This document shows, piece by piece, positions 30,592 through 39,880 of a stretch of DNA of 64,000 nucleotides. A model generated the notes under the pieces. It worked only from the letters and a program-made list of their open reading frames with translations. It was not told where the DNA came from and searched no databases. The DNA comes from CAVTYH01 sp963738835. GTDB taxonomy: Bacteria > Planctomycetota > Planctomycetia > Pirellulales > JADZDJ01. Both the position numbers and the translations under genes were made by a program. Numbering within the stretch: position 1 is the first letter of the stretch; every line of letters begins with the position of its first letter. The DNA lies in contig CAVTYH010000003.1 of the NCBI GenBank assembly GCA_963738835.1, forward strand, positions 1-64,000, given 5' to 3'.

Positions 30592-31536
30592 TCAGGGAAA
30601 GATCTGCCCCACGGGCCGCGAAGCCACTTCAATGCGCGAACGCAAATTGCGGCTTGGGCCGTGTGTGGGATCAATCGCCAGCGCCTGTTCCAATGCCGTA
30701 TCGGCCGCCTGCCGATGACCCGCCGCCGCCTGGGCTTCCGCCAATCGATACATCAGTTCCGCATTGGGCGGACCACGATCGACGCCCAACGAAAACACAT
30801 CGGCCGCATCGTCGTTCCGATTGAGGGCCTCGAGCGCGAGCCCCTGCAAATACAGCACTTCTTGCGGCTCTTCGTACGGGCCGTAGGTTTCGCGCAAACT
30901 GCTGAGCGTCGCCAGTGCCCGTTGCGGTCGGTTCAGCAGTCGATATAACTCTGCGGTTTCCAACAACACCTGCCGATCGTCGTGATGAAATTCCAGCGCA
31001 TGATGAAAATCGGCCAGCGCATGTTCGTAATCACCCGCGGTCTTTTCCACACGAGCTCTCAAGGCCCAGGCCCGCGGCTCGGTCGGCGCCAGATCGAGCA
31101 CCTGGTTCGCCATCAGTCTTGCGTCGCCGAGCCGGCCCAATGCCAATTGAATTTCGCCGGCCCGCACGGCCAGTTGCGTATCGTCGGGCGCACAGCTGCA
31201 TGGCTTTCATCAAGTGCTCGAGCGCTAACTGCGGTTCGCCGCGCTGCACCAGCACTTCGGCATACTGACGACGGGCGTCCAGGTCTTGCGGGCAAATTTT
31301 CACGGCATCGCCCAAGAGCGATTCCGCCGAAGCATAGTCGCCCTTCTCCATCGCATTCAAACCGCGCTGCGAAAGCTGTCGCGCTTCGGCCACCGGTTTC
31401 AGACCGGCCCTTGCTGACGAAACATCTGGCAGCCACCCAGTGTAACACACATCAGCAGCGTCGCGCACCACCGCAAGGCGCCAGCGCGACGTTTGCCGCG
31501 AAGCCAAAGCGACGTGTGTGGAATACAAACCAACAT
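30592..31536 (-). CDS. TPR lipoprotein, two frame switches
   Basis: The ATG at 31536 starts a lipoprotein signal peptide: RRAGALRWCATLLM, then CVTLGGC, whose LGGC is a lipobox. The frame ends at a TGA at 31399-31401. One extra G in the GGG run just before it would continue into GLKPVAEARQLSQRGLNAME and the first TPRs (GDYASAESLLGDAVKICPQD, EPQLALEHLMKAMQL). A second switch near 31185 (one extra T) leads to DDTQLAVRAGEIQLALGRLG and further TPRs ending at 30592. About 314 residues. Probably an envelope-anchored scaffold for protein contacts. The missing G in a G-run is a good example of the homopolymer problem in this sequence. Confidence 0.75.
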
Positions 31537-31778
31537 CGGATGCGCACAGCGAAAAGGAAGGGCTCGCCAAAATCGCCGAGGCTCTAATTCGGTCGCGGTT
31601 CGATTCGGCCAAGCGGGCGCAAAACCGGGCCGCGGATGATAGCGTTAGCGGGCTGAACCTTCAACGGCGACTGCCGCGCTAGCGGCTACCCGTCATGCTG
31701 GCATCACGCTACGATTGCAAGCTAGCACCGCCATTATTTCGTTCTGCTTTCTGCCTTCTGCCGTCTGTTTTTGCCGCT

Positions 31779-32203
31779 ATGCCCGCCGTGTTCGATAAAT
31801 TTGGCATCTGCTTTCAGTATCCGGAAAACTGGACGCTGGAAACCGAAAGCGCCACGCCCGGCCGGCAATCGATTACCGTCTACAGTCCCGGCGGCGGCTT
31901 CTGGTCGGTCATGGCCCACTGGCCTGACGAAGACCCCGCGAAACTGGCCACGGCCGCCGTCGACGCCATGCGGCGTGAATACGATGAACTTGATAGCGAA
32001 CCGGCCAGCGAAGAAATCGACGGCGTGCCGCTGACCGGCTACGATCTGAACTTCTACTGCCTCGACCTCACCAACACCGCCCGCATCCGCACGTTCAGCG
32101 CAGGCGCGGCAACTACCTGGTCATCTGCCAGGCCGAAGACCGCGAATTCGAACAGCTCTCGCGCGTCTTTCAAGCGATCACCACGAGCTTGCTCATGCAC
32201 TGA
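31779..32203 (+). CDS. Hypothetical protein, PsbP/DcrB-like fold possible, one frame switch near 32100
   Basis: About 141 residues. It starts MPAVFDKFGICFQYPENWTL, followed by VYSPGGGFWSVMAHWPD and a helix KLATAAVDAMRREYDELDSE. The pattern of an early FxxxxxxxYPxxW motif and small beta strands resembles PsbP/DcrB-like domains, but this is only a resemblance. At about 32100 the frame changes and continues as RGNYLVICQAEDREFEQL and a final helix to the stop at 32201-32203. The open frame upstream of 31779 is translated repeat sequence (TTCTGCC units at 31746-31765), so I did not include it. Confidence 0.65.
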
Positions 32204-32305
32204 CGTCTTTCTGACTCCCGCCTGTGAGAGAGGGAGAAGATTCTTTGCGTCGTGATCGTGGTGCCGTCGTGGTAAAGATATATGCCCAGCATCAAATGGT
32301 GGCGC

Positions 32306-32351
32306 AAATAAAAAGGCCCAGCTGGCGGTGCGCGTTCGCCAGCTAGGCCTT
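32306..32351 (-). terminator. Rho-independent terminator without an obvious gene
   Basis: On the minus strand AAGGCC-T-AGCTGGCG (32337-32351), a nine-base loop and CGCCAGCT-G-GGCC are followed by TTTTTATTT. No minus-strand coding gene lies within about 1 kb upstream of it. Confidence 0.65.
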
Positions 32352-33134
32352 GAACCGTGAAAAGCGGCAGCCGCCACTTGCGGGCTCACGTGGTCGCCAT
32401 ACTGCGGCGACTTGGCCTAAGGTTCACGGTGCTCCGATTTCGCTATTTGCGTTTTGGTCCGGAAAGCTTGTGCGGGCAAGCTTCCAGGACCAACTGGGTC
32501 AAACGGGAGCAACGGTGTGTAAAGCACAGGGCGTGCCAGAGTCGGCTGACGCGGGCGAATCTTGAGCAAATTCGCGAGAATTTTTGTTTCGATCGCGAAA
32601 AGCCCGCAGAAAAACTTTGTCAGCAGTTTTGATTCGAAGATTTGCCGGCACGCTAGCGGTGCCGGGACGAAGTGGGATTGTGTAAGGATTACAAAATGTC
32701 GGTGGCTGCAAGAATCGGCGACAGGAGTCGCTACCTACAAATGCTGGACATCGCCGGTGTAGCGGCGAGCTTGCTCCGCGATTTGCCGATTGGCGTGATA
32801 ACACGCAAGGGGAACGCGCCGGGCCGAGCCCGGCCGCTACACGGTGATGGGAAACACGATGGTCGGTTTACATCAAACGAAGCCAATCAGCCGTAGTTAC
32901 GCAGTCCGCGTATATTGCCAGTCGGCGGCGACTCTTGAGAGACCCTGCACAACCGATATAATCCGACTAGGCTTCCAAAAACTTGTGCCTACAGGCTGTG
33001 AAAGTCGGCGTTCGACGGCATGCGGGCATCGTAGAAATTAGAAGCTGCCCGCAGTGTGGCGGGTGCATTGATAGCAGTTCGACAAAGCGGCCGCTGCGGG
33101 AACGGCGGCCTGCAATTTAGAGGAGATCCGTGAA
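32352..33134. other. Long non-coding stretch
   Basis: About 780 bp without a convincing gene. It holds a possible CCGTGAA/TTCACGG pairing (32355-32361 with 32423-32429), a MITE-like repeat (32757-32842) and, at the end, the promoter and AGGAG of the winged-helix gene. A minus-strand RNA ending at the 32306 terminator is possible. Confidence 0.4.
32757..32842. repeat. MITE-like element copy 1, 10-bp terminal inverted repeats
   Basis: GTGTAGCGGC at 32757-32766 is the exact inverse of GCCGCTACAC at 32833-32842. Inside the left end is GAGCTTGCTC and inside the right end GGGCCGAGCCCG. A related copy is at 33392-33477. Confidence 0.7.
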
Positions 33135-33497
33135 ATGGCTACGGCGATACGCGAGTCGTGCCTGAGCGAAGTCGGCGATACCGCCGGCAAGGTGTGGCAC
33201 ATTTTGGATCAAAAGGGATCGTTGACGATTGCTAAACTCGTCAAGGAAATCGATGCTCCGCGCAACGTCATCATGCAGGCCCTGGGCTGGTTGGCGCGGG
33301 AAGACAAAATCGAAATTGAAGAAGACGGACGAAACGCGCACCGTTTCGCTGCGGTAAGCAGTTGGCCAATTGAATTGGTGCACGTTTTCGCGTGTCGCGG
33401 CGCGGGCTTGCCCCGCGCTGAGCTAGTGGGCGGATCTCAATGGAGTGAAAAGCCCGGGCCGAGCCCGGCCGCTACACTCTCTGGCTTAGATCGATGA
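33135..33497 (+). CDS. Winged helix-turn-helix protein with repeat-derived C-terminus
   Basis: 120 residues. The N-terminal 75 form a small winged helix: GKVWHILDQKGSLTIAKLVK, EIDAPRNVIMQALGWLARED and KIEIEEDG. This resembles the wHTH/DUF2582 family of short predicted DNA-binding proteins. AGGAG precedes the ATG. From about residue 87 the sequence (RGAGLPRAELVGG, KPGPSPAATL) is simply the translation of the MITE-like repeat at 33392-33477, so the original protein probably ended near residue 76-85. It overlaps the convergent GSCFA gene by 26 bases. Confidence 0.75.
   Translation: MATAIRESCLSEVGDTAGKVWHILDQKGSLTIAKLVKEIDAPRNVIMQALGWLAREDKIEIEEDGRNAHRFAAVSSWPIELVHVFACRGAGLPRAELVGGSQWSEKPGPSPAATLSGLDR
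33392..33477. repeat. MITE-like element copy 2
   Basis: It shares the right end GGGCCGAGCCCGGCCGCTAC with copy 1 and has a diverged left end GTGTCGCGGC. It supplies the last ~30 codons of the winged-helix gene on one strand and the TAG stop of the GSCFA gene on the other. Confidence 0.65.
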
Positions 33498-34455
33498 AGT
33501 GCGGGCCGCTGCGTTTGGCGGCCGCCGCTGGTTTTAGCGAGCCAGCTATGGTCGGCAAATCGGGCTTCACGAACGCCCGTTCGAATTGTTGCATGATGCC
33601 GGCGACGTAACTGGGCATCACGTGGCGGCCATCTTCCATGAACACTTCGTGCCGCTGCGAGTGCATCACCAGTTCATAGCTGTGGAAGTAATGTATGTGG
33701 TCGTACTTCCGCGTGAGCGCGCCGGCGACCGCCCGCAGCGTGCATTTGCTTTCGGTGTTGGCGATGGCATGATCGATGCCCGCCCAAGTGGCGGCCAGCG
33801 GCACGGGTGAGACGGTGACGATGAGCTGCGCCTTGGGATTCACCTCGCGCAAGATCTCGACCACGCGCTCCAGATTGGCATAGTTTTCTGTATACTCGGT
33901 GCAGCGGAATTCAGCGCCGATGCCGCCGCCGCCGCAATAGCCAGGGGCGGCACAAATGGCGTGGCCGTTGTGTTGCTGGAAGAACACTTCGGTGAGGCCC
34001 AGCGTGATGATGACGCAATCGGCCTGCAAAACGTGCGACCGCATGTGGGCATCGACTTCTCGAATTCGGTGCCAGGCTGCATCGCGATCTTCGGCAGCCA
34101 GCATCCGTCGATACGGGTCTTGATAAACCCGCAAGGCGTTTTGATGCGGCTCCCAAATATCGTCTTCGGCCTGCTTGAAAAGTCCGACAATACGTTCGAA
34201 TTCATAGCGGATGCAGAACGTGTTGTAGTAAATCCGCGGATCGAATTCGCGACGGCCGCGGATCTCGTACGGCCCCAGATCGCCCTCGTTCAGCACGCCG
34301 TAGCCGTTGGCCTTGAGCCATTCTTTGACGCGCAGGGCGAAACAACTGCCCAGCGCCAGCACTTTCGATCGTTTATCGATCAGCGGGCGCGGCTCGAACG
34401 TGATGGGATGTTCGGCCAGTGTTTCCGCCAGCTTGCGGCAGTTCTTGCGGATCAT
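33472..34455 (-). CDS. GSCFA-domain protein
   Basis: A 327-residue protein with the motif that names the family, VLALGSCFALRVKEWL (about residues 30-45). It continues through the conserved FDPRIYYNTFCIRYEFERI, CVIITLGLTEVF, LIVTVSPVPLAATW and a final PSYVAGIMQQF. GSCFA proteins are SGNH-hydrolase-like and are often found in polysaccharide or surface-sugar loci; the exact reaction is unknown. I start at the ATG at 34455; the open frame above it is translated repeat sequence. It is co-directional with a glycosyltransferase (33 bp) and a TylF-like methyltransferase. The stop codon comes from the MITE-like repeat. Confidence 0.92.
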   Translation of the reverse strand: MIRKNCRKLAETLAEHPITFEPRPLIDKRSKVLALGSCFALRVKEWLKANGYGVLNEGDLGPYEIRGRREFDPRIYYNTFCIRYEFERIVGLFKQAEDDIWEPHQNALRVYQDPYRRMLAAEDRDAAWHRIREVDAHMRSHVLQADCVIITLGLTEVFFQQHNGHAICAAPGYCGGGGIGAEFRCTEYTENYANLERVVEILREVNPKAQLIVTVSPVPLAATWAGIDHAIANTESKCTLRAVAGALTRKYDHIHYFHSYELVMHSQRHEVFMEDGRHVMPSYVAGIMQQFERAFVKPDLPTIAGSLKPAAAAKRSGPHFIDLSQRV

Positions 34456-34487
34456 GGAGTCAGGGACCAGGGGTCGGGAATCAGGAG

Positions 34488-35228
34488 TTAGCGCGCCACT
34501 GGCGAGACGCCATTGGGCATAGAGACGCTCAGCGGCGCCGGTACAGAATATGGTCGCGGCACACGGATTTTTGCTGCTTGCGCCGCTGCACGCCACTCGT
34601 CACGGGCTGCCAGCCACACATCCGCATGCGGGCAATTCTTGGTTTGCTCGAACCACGGTCCGCCGCTGGTCCAATGGATGAGCTTGGTGTTCTTGTCCAT
34701 GCAATCGAGCGTGTTCCAGGTTTTTGGCAGATCGCCAATTTCGTTGTCGGCAATGTCTTGGAAGCGGTGTAAGTACGCGCCCGTGGCGGTTTCCACCACG
34801 TCTTTGGTCCACAGCGTCAGCTTTTTGCAGTTCATCAGCATCATGCTCGACCAGTTCTTGCGCGGATACGTGGTTTGCACGGCACCGTACATTTTAACGG
34901 TAGCGGTCGGCGTGTAATCGTGCTTGACCACGCGCAGGGTGTAGTGCTCCATGTCGAGCTCCGCAATTTCGCGGATGTCGGCCAGGCACAGCATGTCATT
35001 ATCGAGGAACAAGGCCGTGCCGTCGAAATTGCACAAATGCGGCGGCAAGAAGCGCGAGTAGGTGAACTCGGTGCTGGCCAGTGGATCGTGCGCCCGTTTC
35101 AGTTTCAGCTCGTTGAGTTTGAGATAGCGAATATCGAGCGCAATCGATGAGTGCTTCAGCAGGCTGTAGCGGAGCACTTCTGCCGGCTCCGGGAAACGCG
35201 AATCCCAACCGATGAAAATGCGAAACAT
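34488..35228 (-). CDS. Glycosyltransferase (GT8-like)
   Basis: 246 residues from the ATG at 35228, with AAGGAG six bases upstream. MFRIFIGWDSR begins the nucleotide-sugar fold. TALFLDNDMLCLADIREI carries the metal-binding Asp-x-Asp (DND), and WNTLDCMDKNTKLIHWTSGG the C-terminal His typical of family 8-like transferases. It should transfer a sugar to a surface glycan or protein; donor and acceptor are unknown. Neighbouring GSCFA, methyltransferase and flagellar genes suggest a glycan decoration role. Confidence 0.8.
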   Translation of the reverse strand: MFRIFIGWDSRFPEPAEVLRYSLLKHSSIALDIRYLKLNELKLKRAHDPLASTEFTYSRFLPPHLCNFDGTALFLDNDMLCLADIREIAELDMEHYTLRVVKHDYTPTATVKMYGAVQTTYPRKNWSSMMLMNCKKLTLWTKDVVETATGAYLHRFQDIADNEIGDLPKTWNTLDCMDKNTKLIHWTSGGPWFEQTKNCPHADVWLAARDEWRAAAQAAKIRVPRPYSVPAPLSVSMPNGVSPVAR

Positions 35229-35248
35229 GGGTCGCTCCTTTGCGGCGA

Positions 35249-35343
35249 GCAACTAGCAATTAGCAGCTAGCAACTAGCCGGATATTTTGAAGGAAATGAT
35301 GTAGGTCGTGAAAAATATTTGCTGCCGGCTAGTTGCTAGTCGC
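35249..35343. repeat. Inverted repeat element of CTAGCAA units
   Basis: GCAACTAGCCGG (35270-35281) is the exact inverse of CCGGCTAGTTGC (35325-35336), and further AACTAGCAATTAGCAGCTAG units lie at the left. The right arm provides the last codons and TAG stop of the methyltransferase gene. Confidence 0.75.
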
Positions 35344-36253
35344 TTTGAAGACAAACGCGGTGCCGCAGACGCTTTCGATGATTGTCTCCGGCTTGTCGCG
35401 GAAAAATTCGTCGATCGCTTGTCGGACGCCGGGGCAGGTAAGGTGCCCGTAATCGTCCATCACAAACACTCCGCTGGCGACAGTGCGCAGGATAGAAAAA
35501 CTCCAGGCTGTCGACCGTTGGCTGGTATAAATCGAGATCGATGTGCACCAGGCGGAAAGTGTGCTCTTGGGCTGGCTCAAAACACCGTGGAATCCAGCCT
35601 TTCACCAGTGTGCAAAATTCGAAGTCGGCCAGATTGTTGAGCGCCACTTGTGGCGAAATGGCCAGCGAACCTTTTTTCTGCCATGAGTGTTGGCTGATGT
35701 CGATTTGCTCGGGCTCCGGCAGGCCCTCAAACGAATCGAAGCCCCAGTGACACTGGTCGTCTTGATACGAGCCTTCCAGCGTTTTGCAAATCATCGCCGA
35801 GCCGACACCGCCTAGTACGCCGCATTCCGCCGTGCTGCCGTGCAGGTTAGCGACCGTGCGGGCCAGCTGAATCAGCGTGAAGCGGCGATCGATAACCCGC
35901 GTTTTCGGCAGGCCATTGGCGGCATCGGGCCCAAGATATTTTTCGTAGGGCTTCAACCAGGTCCAATCGTTGGGCCAGATCAGGTGACCTTTGTACAGAA
36001 CGCGACCCGACCAGGCGGCGAGCTGTTCCACCAATTGATTTCGCAGCTTCTGGCACCCGCCACAGCAGGTGAGATGCTGCACGACGGCGCGGTGCTGTTC
36101 GGGCGTCAGCTTGTTGGCCGCCGCGAGCGCCAAAGCGGCGACGCCAGGGCAGGTGGAGACATTCGCACTCGGTGTAAGAATGGTTGCAGCGCCACCCGCG
36201 ACCGGCGCGGTCGAGCCGCCAACAGCAGCCGGCTGAAACGCCACGTGCGGCAT
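35329..36253 (-). CDS. TylF/MycF-family O-methyltransferase, one frame switch near 35488
   Basis: About 308 residues. An N-terminal segment has a Cys cluster (HLTCCGGCQKLRNQL). The TylF methyltransferase domain follows: VANLHGSTAECGVLGGVGSA (SAM-binding loop), HWGFDSFEGLPEP and HIDLDLYQPTVDSLEFFYP. One inserted G near 35488 breaks the frame; the next continues as RTVASGVFVMDDYGHLTCPG and ends near 35329, as in other TylF proteins. The Asp-rich HIDLDLY and DDYG segments are the metal site. It probably O-methylates a sugar. The ATG at 36253 has CCGGAG upstream; a GTG at 36295 is an alternative. Confidence 0.85.
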
Positions 36254-36466
36254 CGCAATGCTCCGGAGTTGCAGGGCTGGCAGAGCGTGACTCACCCGAT
36301 TAGCCGCCGGTCAATCACCAGCGGACAATCACGCCCAGTGCCAATTGAGATGATGCTGGCCCGTCATCCAATAATTTCGGTCCGAGAAGCTACGCAAGTT
36401 GAGTCAAACTTGCGGGCAGTTGCGGGTGATAGCAGCAGTGAGTCAGCGGGCCAAAGAGTGCAGCTA

Positions 36467-36911
36467 TCACACTTCGAAAGAAACTCGCGAGCTGCTTTCC
36501 TGATCGGCCGGCGCATTTGGTTTGGCAAAATGCGGGGCACCCAGCTCACTGCCCAAGTGCTGGCAAACATCGCGCCATGTTTCGCGTTCGATTTCCAGCA
36601 CGCGGAGGGCGTCGTCGAGCGATTTCTCATTCTGCTGCAAATGAGCGATGGCCAGCGAGCGGAACACAAACGTGTAGACCGCCGCCACTTTGCGCAACAG
36701 CGGCGGCCGTCGATCGGGAGCTAAACCCGCCAACAGTTGAGCCACGATTTCTTGCGCGAACAATGGCCTCTCCGGCAGCTTCCCAATTCTCGCGCCATAG
36801 CTGTTTGGCGCGGCCGGCGCCTTGCAGCGCTCCCTCAATGAGCAGCAATTGCAGCTTTTGCGGCGGTGCCATCAGAACTTCTTGCTCCAGATATTTTTCG
36901 CGGGCGGGCAT
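36467..36911 (-). CDS. fliS: Flagellar export chaperone FliS, one frame switch near 36761
   Basis: The N-terminal frame starts MPAREKYLEQEVLMAPPQKL and continues with LQLLLIEGALQGAGRAKQLW, the FliS helix 1-2 pattern. Near 36761 the frame shifts (IVRA to QEIVAQLLAGL), leading to LLRKVAAVYTFVFRSLAIAH and a final helix LEIERETWRDVCQHLG. About 148 residues. FliS binds flagellin in the cytoplasm and prevents premature polymerisation. It lies 30 bp downstream of fliD, the classical order. Confidence 0.85.
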
Positions 36912-36941
36912 CGGGTGATCGGGAGTAAAACAGAAAAAATG

Positions 36942-39759
36942 TTAACCTGTCAAATTCGACGTGGACGCCGATTTGGAGGCGCTGTTCGTAGTCGATTGGT
37001 TGGTTCCGAAGAACAAGAACGGTTGAATGGCGTTGATGGCGTCCAAATTCGCTTGCAGCTTCGCGATCGCCAGCTCGGCGTTTTGAAACTGCGTCGTCAG
37101 CCGCGTCCGCAACGAATCGAGCCGCGCATTCAACAAGTCGATGCGTTTCTGGCCGTCGTCAATCTTTCTCGACAAAGTATCGGCACGGCTTACCAGCAGC
37201 GATGAACCTGGTCCGGCCAGCGAATCGATCAGTTTCTTGAACCGATCGGAAATGCCCGTGTCTTTCGTCGAAAGAAAATCTTGCACCGCTTGGGGGTCTT
37301 GATCCGTTTGCGCCTGGAATACCGTCTGGTCAAAACTTAGCGTGCCATCCTGACCGGCCGTAATTCCTAGTTGGGCAAGCGATTGTATCGAGCCGGCCCC
37401 GAACACCCGGCCGGAAATGAGATTCGTGAGATCGGTATCGACCCGTAACAACGTGGGATCGCCCTGCAAAACGGCGCCGGTATTGGTCGTGGTGTCGAAG
37501 CTTGTCAGCTGCGCTATCTGGGAATGAATTCTGTTGTACGAATCCACAATCGATTGCAGCGCCGAGGCCAAATCGGAACTCGTCGAGCCTACGGTTAAAG
37601 TTACCGGCGTGGTCGCTGTATTTTTGATGTTGACCGACAAGCCAGGCAGCAAATTGGTAAATTTGCTGGTAGCCGATGCGGCCAGCACGCTGCTAGGTGA
37701 GTCGGGTGAACCAAGCACCGCGACGGCGTCCTGGGCCTGCACGGTTTCCGCAAGCGTGAAGCTGACGCCCGAAGTGTCGACCTGCAGCTCGCTCGCCTTC
37801 CCGCTGCGGGTATTGGAGAGCGAGAGCCGGAATGGCTTCACTGCCGAGCCATCGTTGATAGCCGCCGCCTGCACACCAAAGCCGGAGTCATTAATTTTCG
37901 CGACAAGGTCCTGCAGCGTGTCGGTAGCGCTTAGTGTGATCTTTAATGTCGTCGAACCATCGATTTCCTGCGTCGGCACGCCGCCAATGGTCACGGTCTG
38001 CGCTGCCCCCAGCAAATGCAGATCGCGTGCCGCCGTACCGCTGGCGGCAGCGACGGACAATGTGCCCGGGCCATGAGCCGTGTCGTCAATCGCAATTCCA
38101 TCGCCTGCATCATTCACCCGCGCGTCAACCGACAGGCCGAGCAGACTGATCGCCTGCAGCAAATCGCCGACGGTCTTGATGTTGCTGTTGATCGACACGG
38201 TGGCGCTGTTGCCGTTGGTGTCGGTGATTTTTAGCGAACCTGTTCCTACGCCCGCGCCGCCGTTGAGGCTCGACAGCAGCGTGTTTTCGTTGACGGTGCG
38301 CAGCTTCAGGTTGCCGCTCGATTGGCTGGCGACTGCGGCGTTCACGATCAGCCCCAATTTGTCGGCGGTGTTCGTCGCGTCGCCGTTGGCAACGATTAAA
38401 TTGCTGACCGATTGTCCGGTCGTGTCGACCAATTCGATTCCATTGCGGGCATCATTAAGCTGCGCTTGGACGCCCAGTCCAGCGGTGTTAATCGAATGGA
38501 CAACATCGTCCAGTGTTTCGGCCGACGAAAGGTTCACCGAAGCCGATGCACCGCTCCGGTCAGTAATGGTAATCGATCCCAACGTGCCCAAGCCGGCGCC
38601 GCCGTTGAGGCTGCTGAGCAGCACCGATTTCAAACCACCGAGCAATCGGCGGCCGCTGATGGTGTCGCCAGAACTGGCTGTATCCAGGCCCAGATCGTAG
38701 GCCGCCTGCGAGCCATTGAGCGCCGAAATCGAAAACGTACTGCCGTTGTCTGCCGTCAGATCGGTGAGCACCAGTCGCTCGCCGTCGGGCCCAATCGAGG
38801 CCTGCACTTTTCCTGGCGCCGCATTGTTGATTGCATCGACCACATCGGCCAAAGTTTGTTCGTTCGTTCCCGAGATGGGCGTGGGAGTAGTTTGCGCGAG
38901 GCGATGAAAGTCGACCGTCGCCGTCGTGCCATCGCGGAAACTGATTTGCAGATCGGGCAGAAAGTTGTTGAAGCGCACGCCGCCACCATCGTTCAAGAGC
39001 TTGAGTGACAGGTCGCCGAACAAACTCAAGACATCGTTGCCGGTGGCCTGATTGGATGCCGCGTTGACGCCGGCCAGGCCGAGCGATGCCGCGGTCGTGC
39101 CGCTCCCCACTTCCTGCACTTTCAAATTGCTCGCGCTTTGACCGGTGCTGTCGGTTAGCACGAACTGATCGCCGCGCACACTGGCCTTCACGCCGATCGA
39201 CGTGTTGCTGTTAATCGCCTGCAGTACATCGTCCACCGTGCGGGCGAATCGCAGATCGACGACGGCGCGTAGCGCCGCTGCGATCGGTAATTTGGATTTG
39301 GCCGCGTGTAAATCCTTCCCCGCCGTTCAAGAGATCGAGCGAGGCGCCGGGATCGACAAATCCCCCGTTTTCCAAGGTCAGCGTTCCGGCTCCCAGGGGC
39401 GTAGAATCGCTGACGAATTTCGAACTTTGGAACTGCTGGCTTTGGGCCAGCTGCACCGGCGTGATCTGGTACTGACCGACCTGCGACTGGCCAGTGACCG
39501 TCGCGGTCACCGCTATATCGTCGCTGCTGGTCACCGTGCGCTGGCTATATAACGTCGAGGTGCTGAGCTTGTTGGTGTTGAACTGCAGCCCAATCAGCGA
39601 GGCTTCCAGCGACGTAATGGCCTTGCGCTGATCGCTGAACGCTTTATTCTGGGTCGTTTGATTGTTGACCGTACCCGACTGGACTTGAATCAGCTTATCG
39701 ACCAGACTTTTGTAGTCGATGCCGCTGATGAGGCCAACATTGGCAGTAATTGTGCCCAT
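36942..39759 (-). CDS. fliD: Flagellar hook-associated protein 2 (filament cap) FliD, one frame switch near 39275
   Basis: About 939 residues after correction, long for FliD. The N-terminus (NVGLISGIDYKSLVDKLIQV) has the FliD_N start with GIDY. The frame switch near 39275 joins QIQITDRSGA to VVDLRFARTVDDVLQAINSN. Several flagellin-hook-IN-like repeats follow (LDDVVHSINTAGLGVQAQLN, VGDLLQAISLLGLSVDARVN, LQDLVAKINDSGFGVQAAAI), explaining the length. FliD_C is at the end (LQSIVDSYNRIHSQIAQLTS, KIDDGQKRIDLLNARLDSL). The cap guides flagellin assembly at the filament tip. Confidence 0.93.
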
Positions 39760-39800
39760 AGGGCGAAGCGGCTTGGGGGTTAGCGGGCAGTATCATGCGG

Positions 39801-39853
39801 CAGGAGTCAGGAATCAGGATGCCGGTTCACCGACTCTCGATTTCTGACTCCTG
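39801..39853. repeat. Small inverted repeat between fliD and the TPR/GT gene
   Basis: CAGGAGTCAG (39801-39810) pairs with CTGACTCCTG (39844-39853). Related GAGTCAGG/AATCAGGAG units lie at 34456-34485, so this is another interspersed family. Confidence 0.6.
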
Positions 39854-39880
39854 AACGCTACCCTACGTATCGTGGCACGA

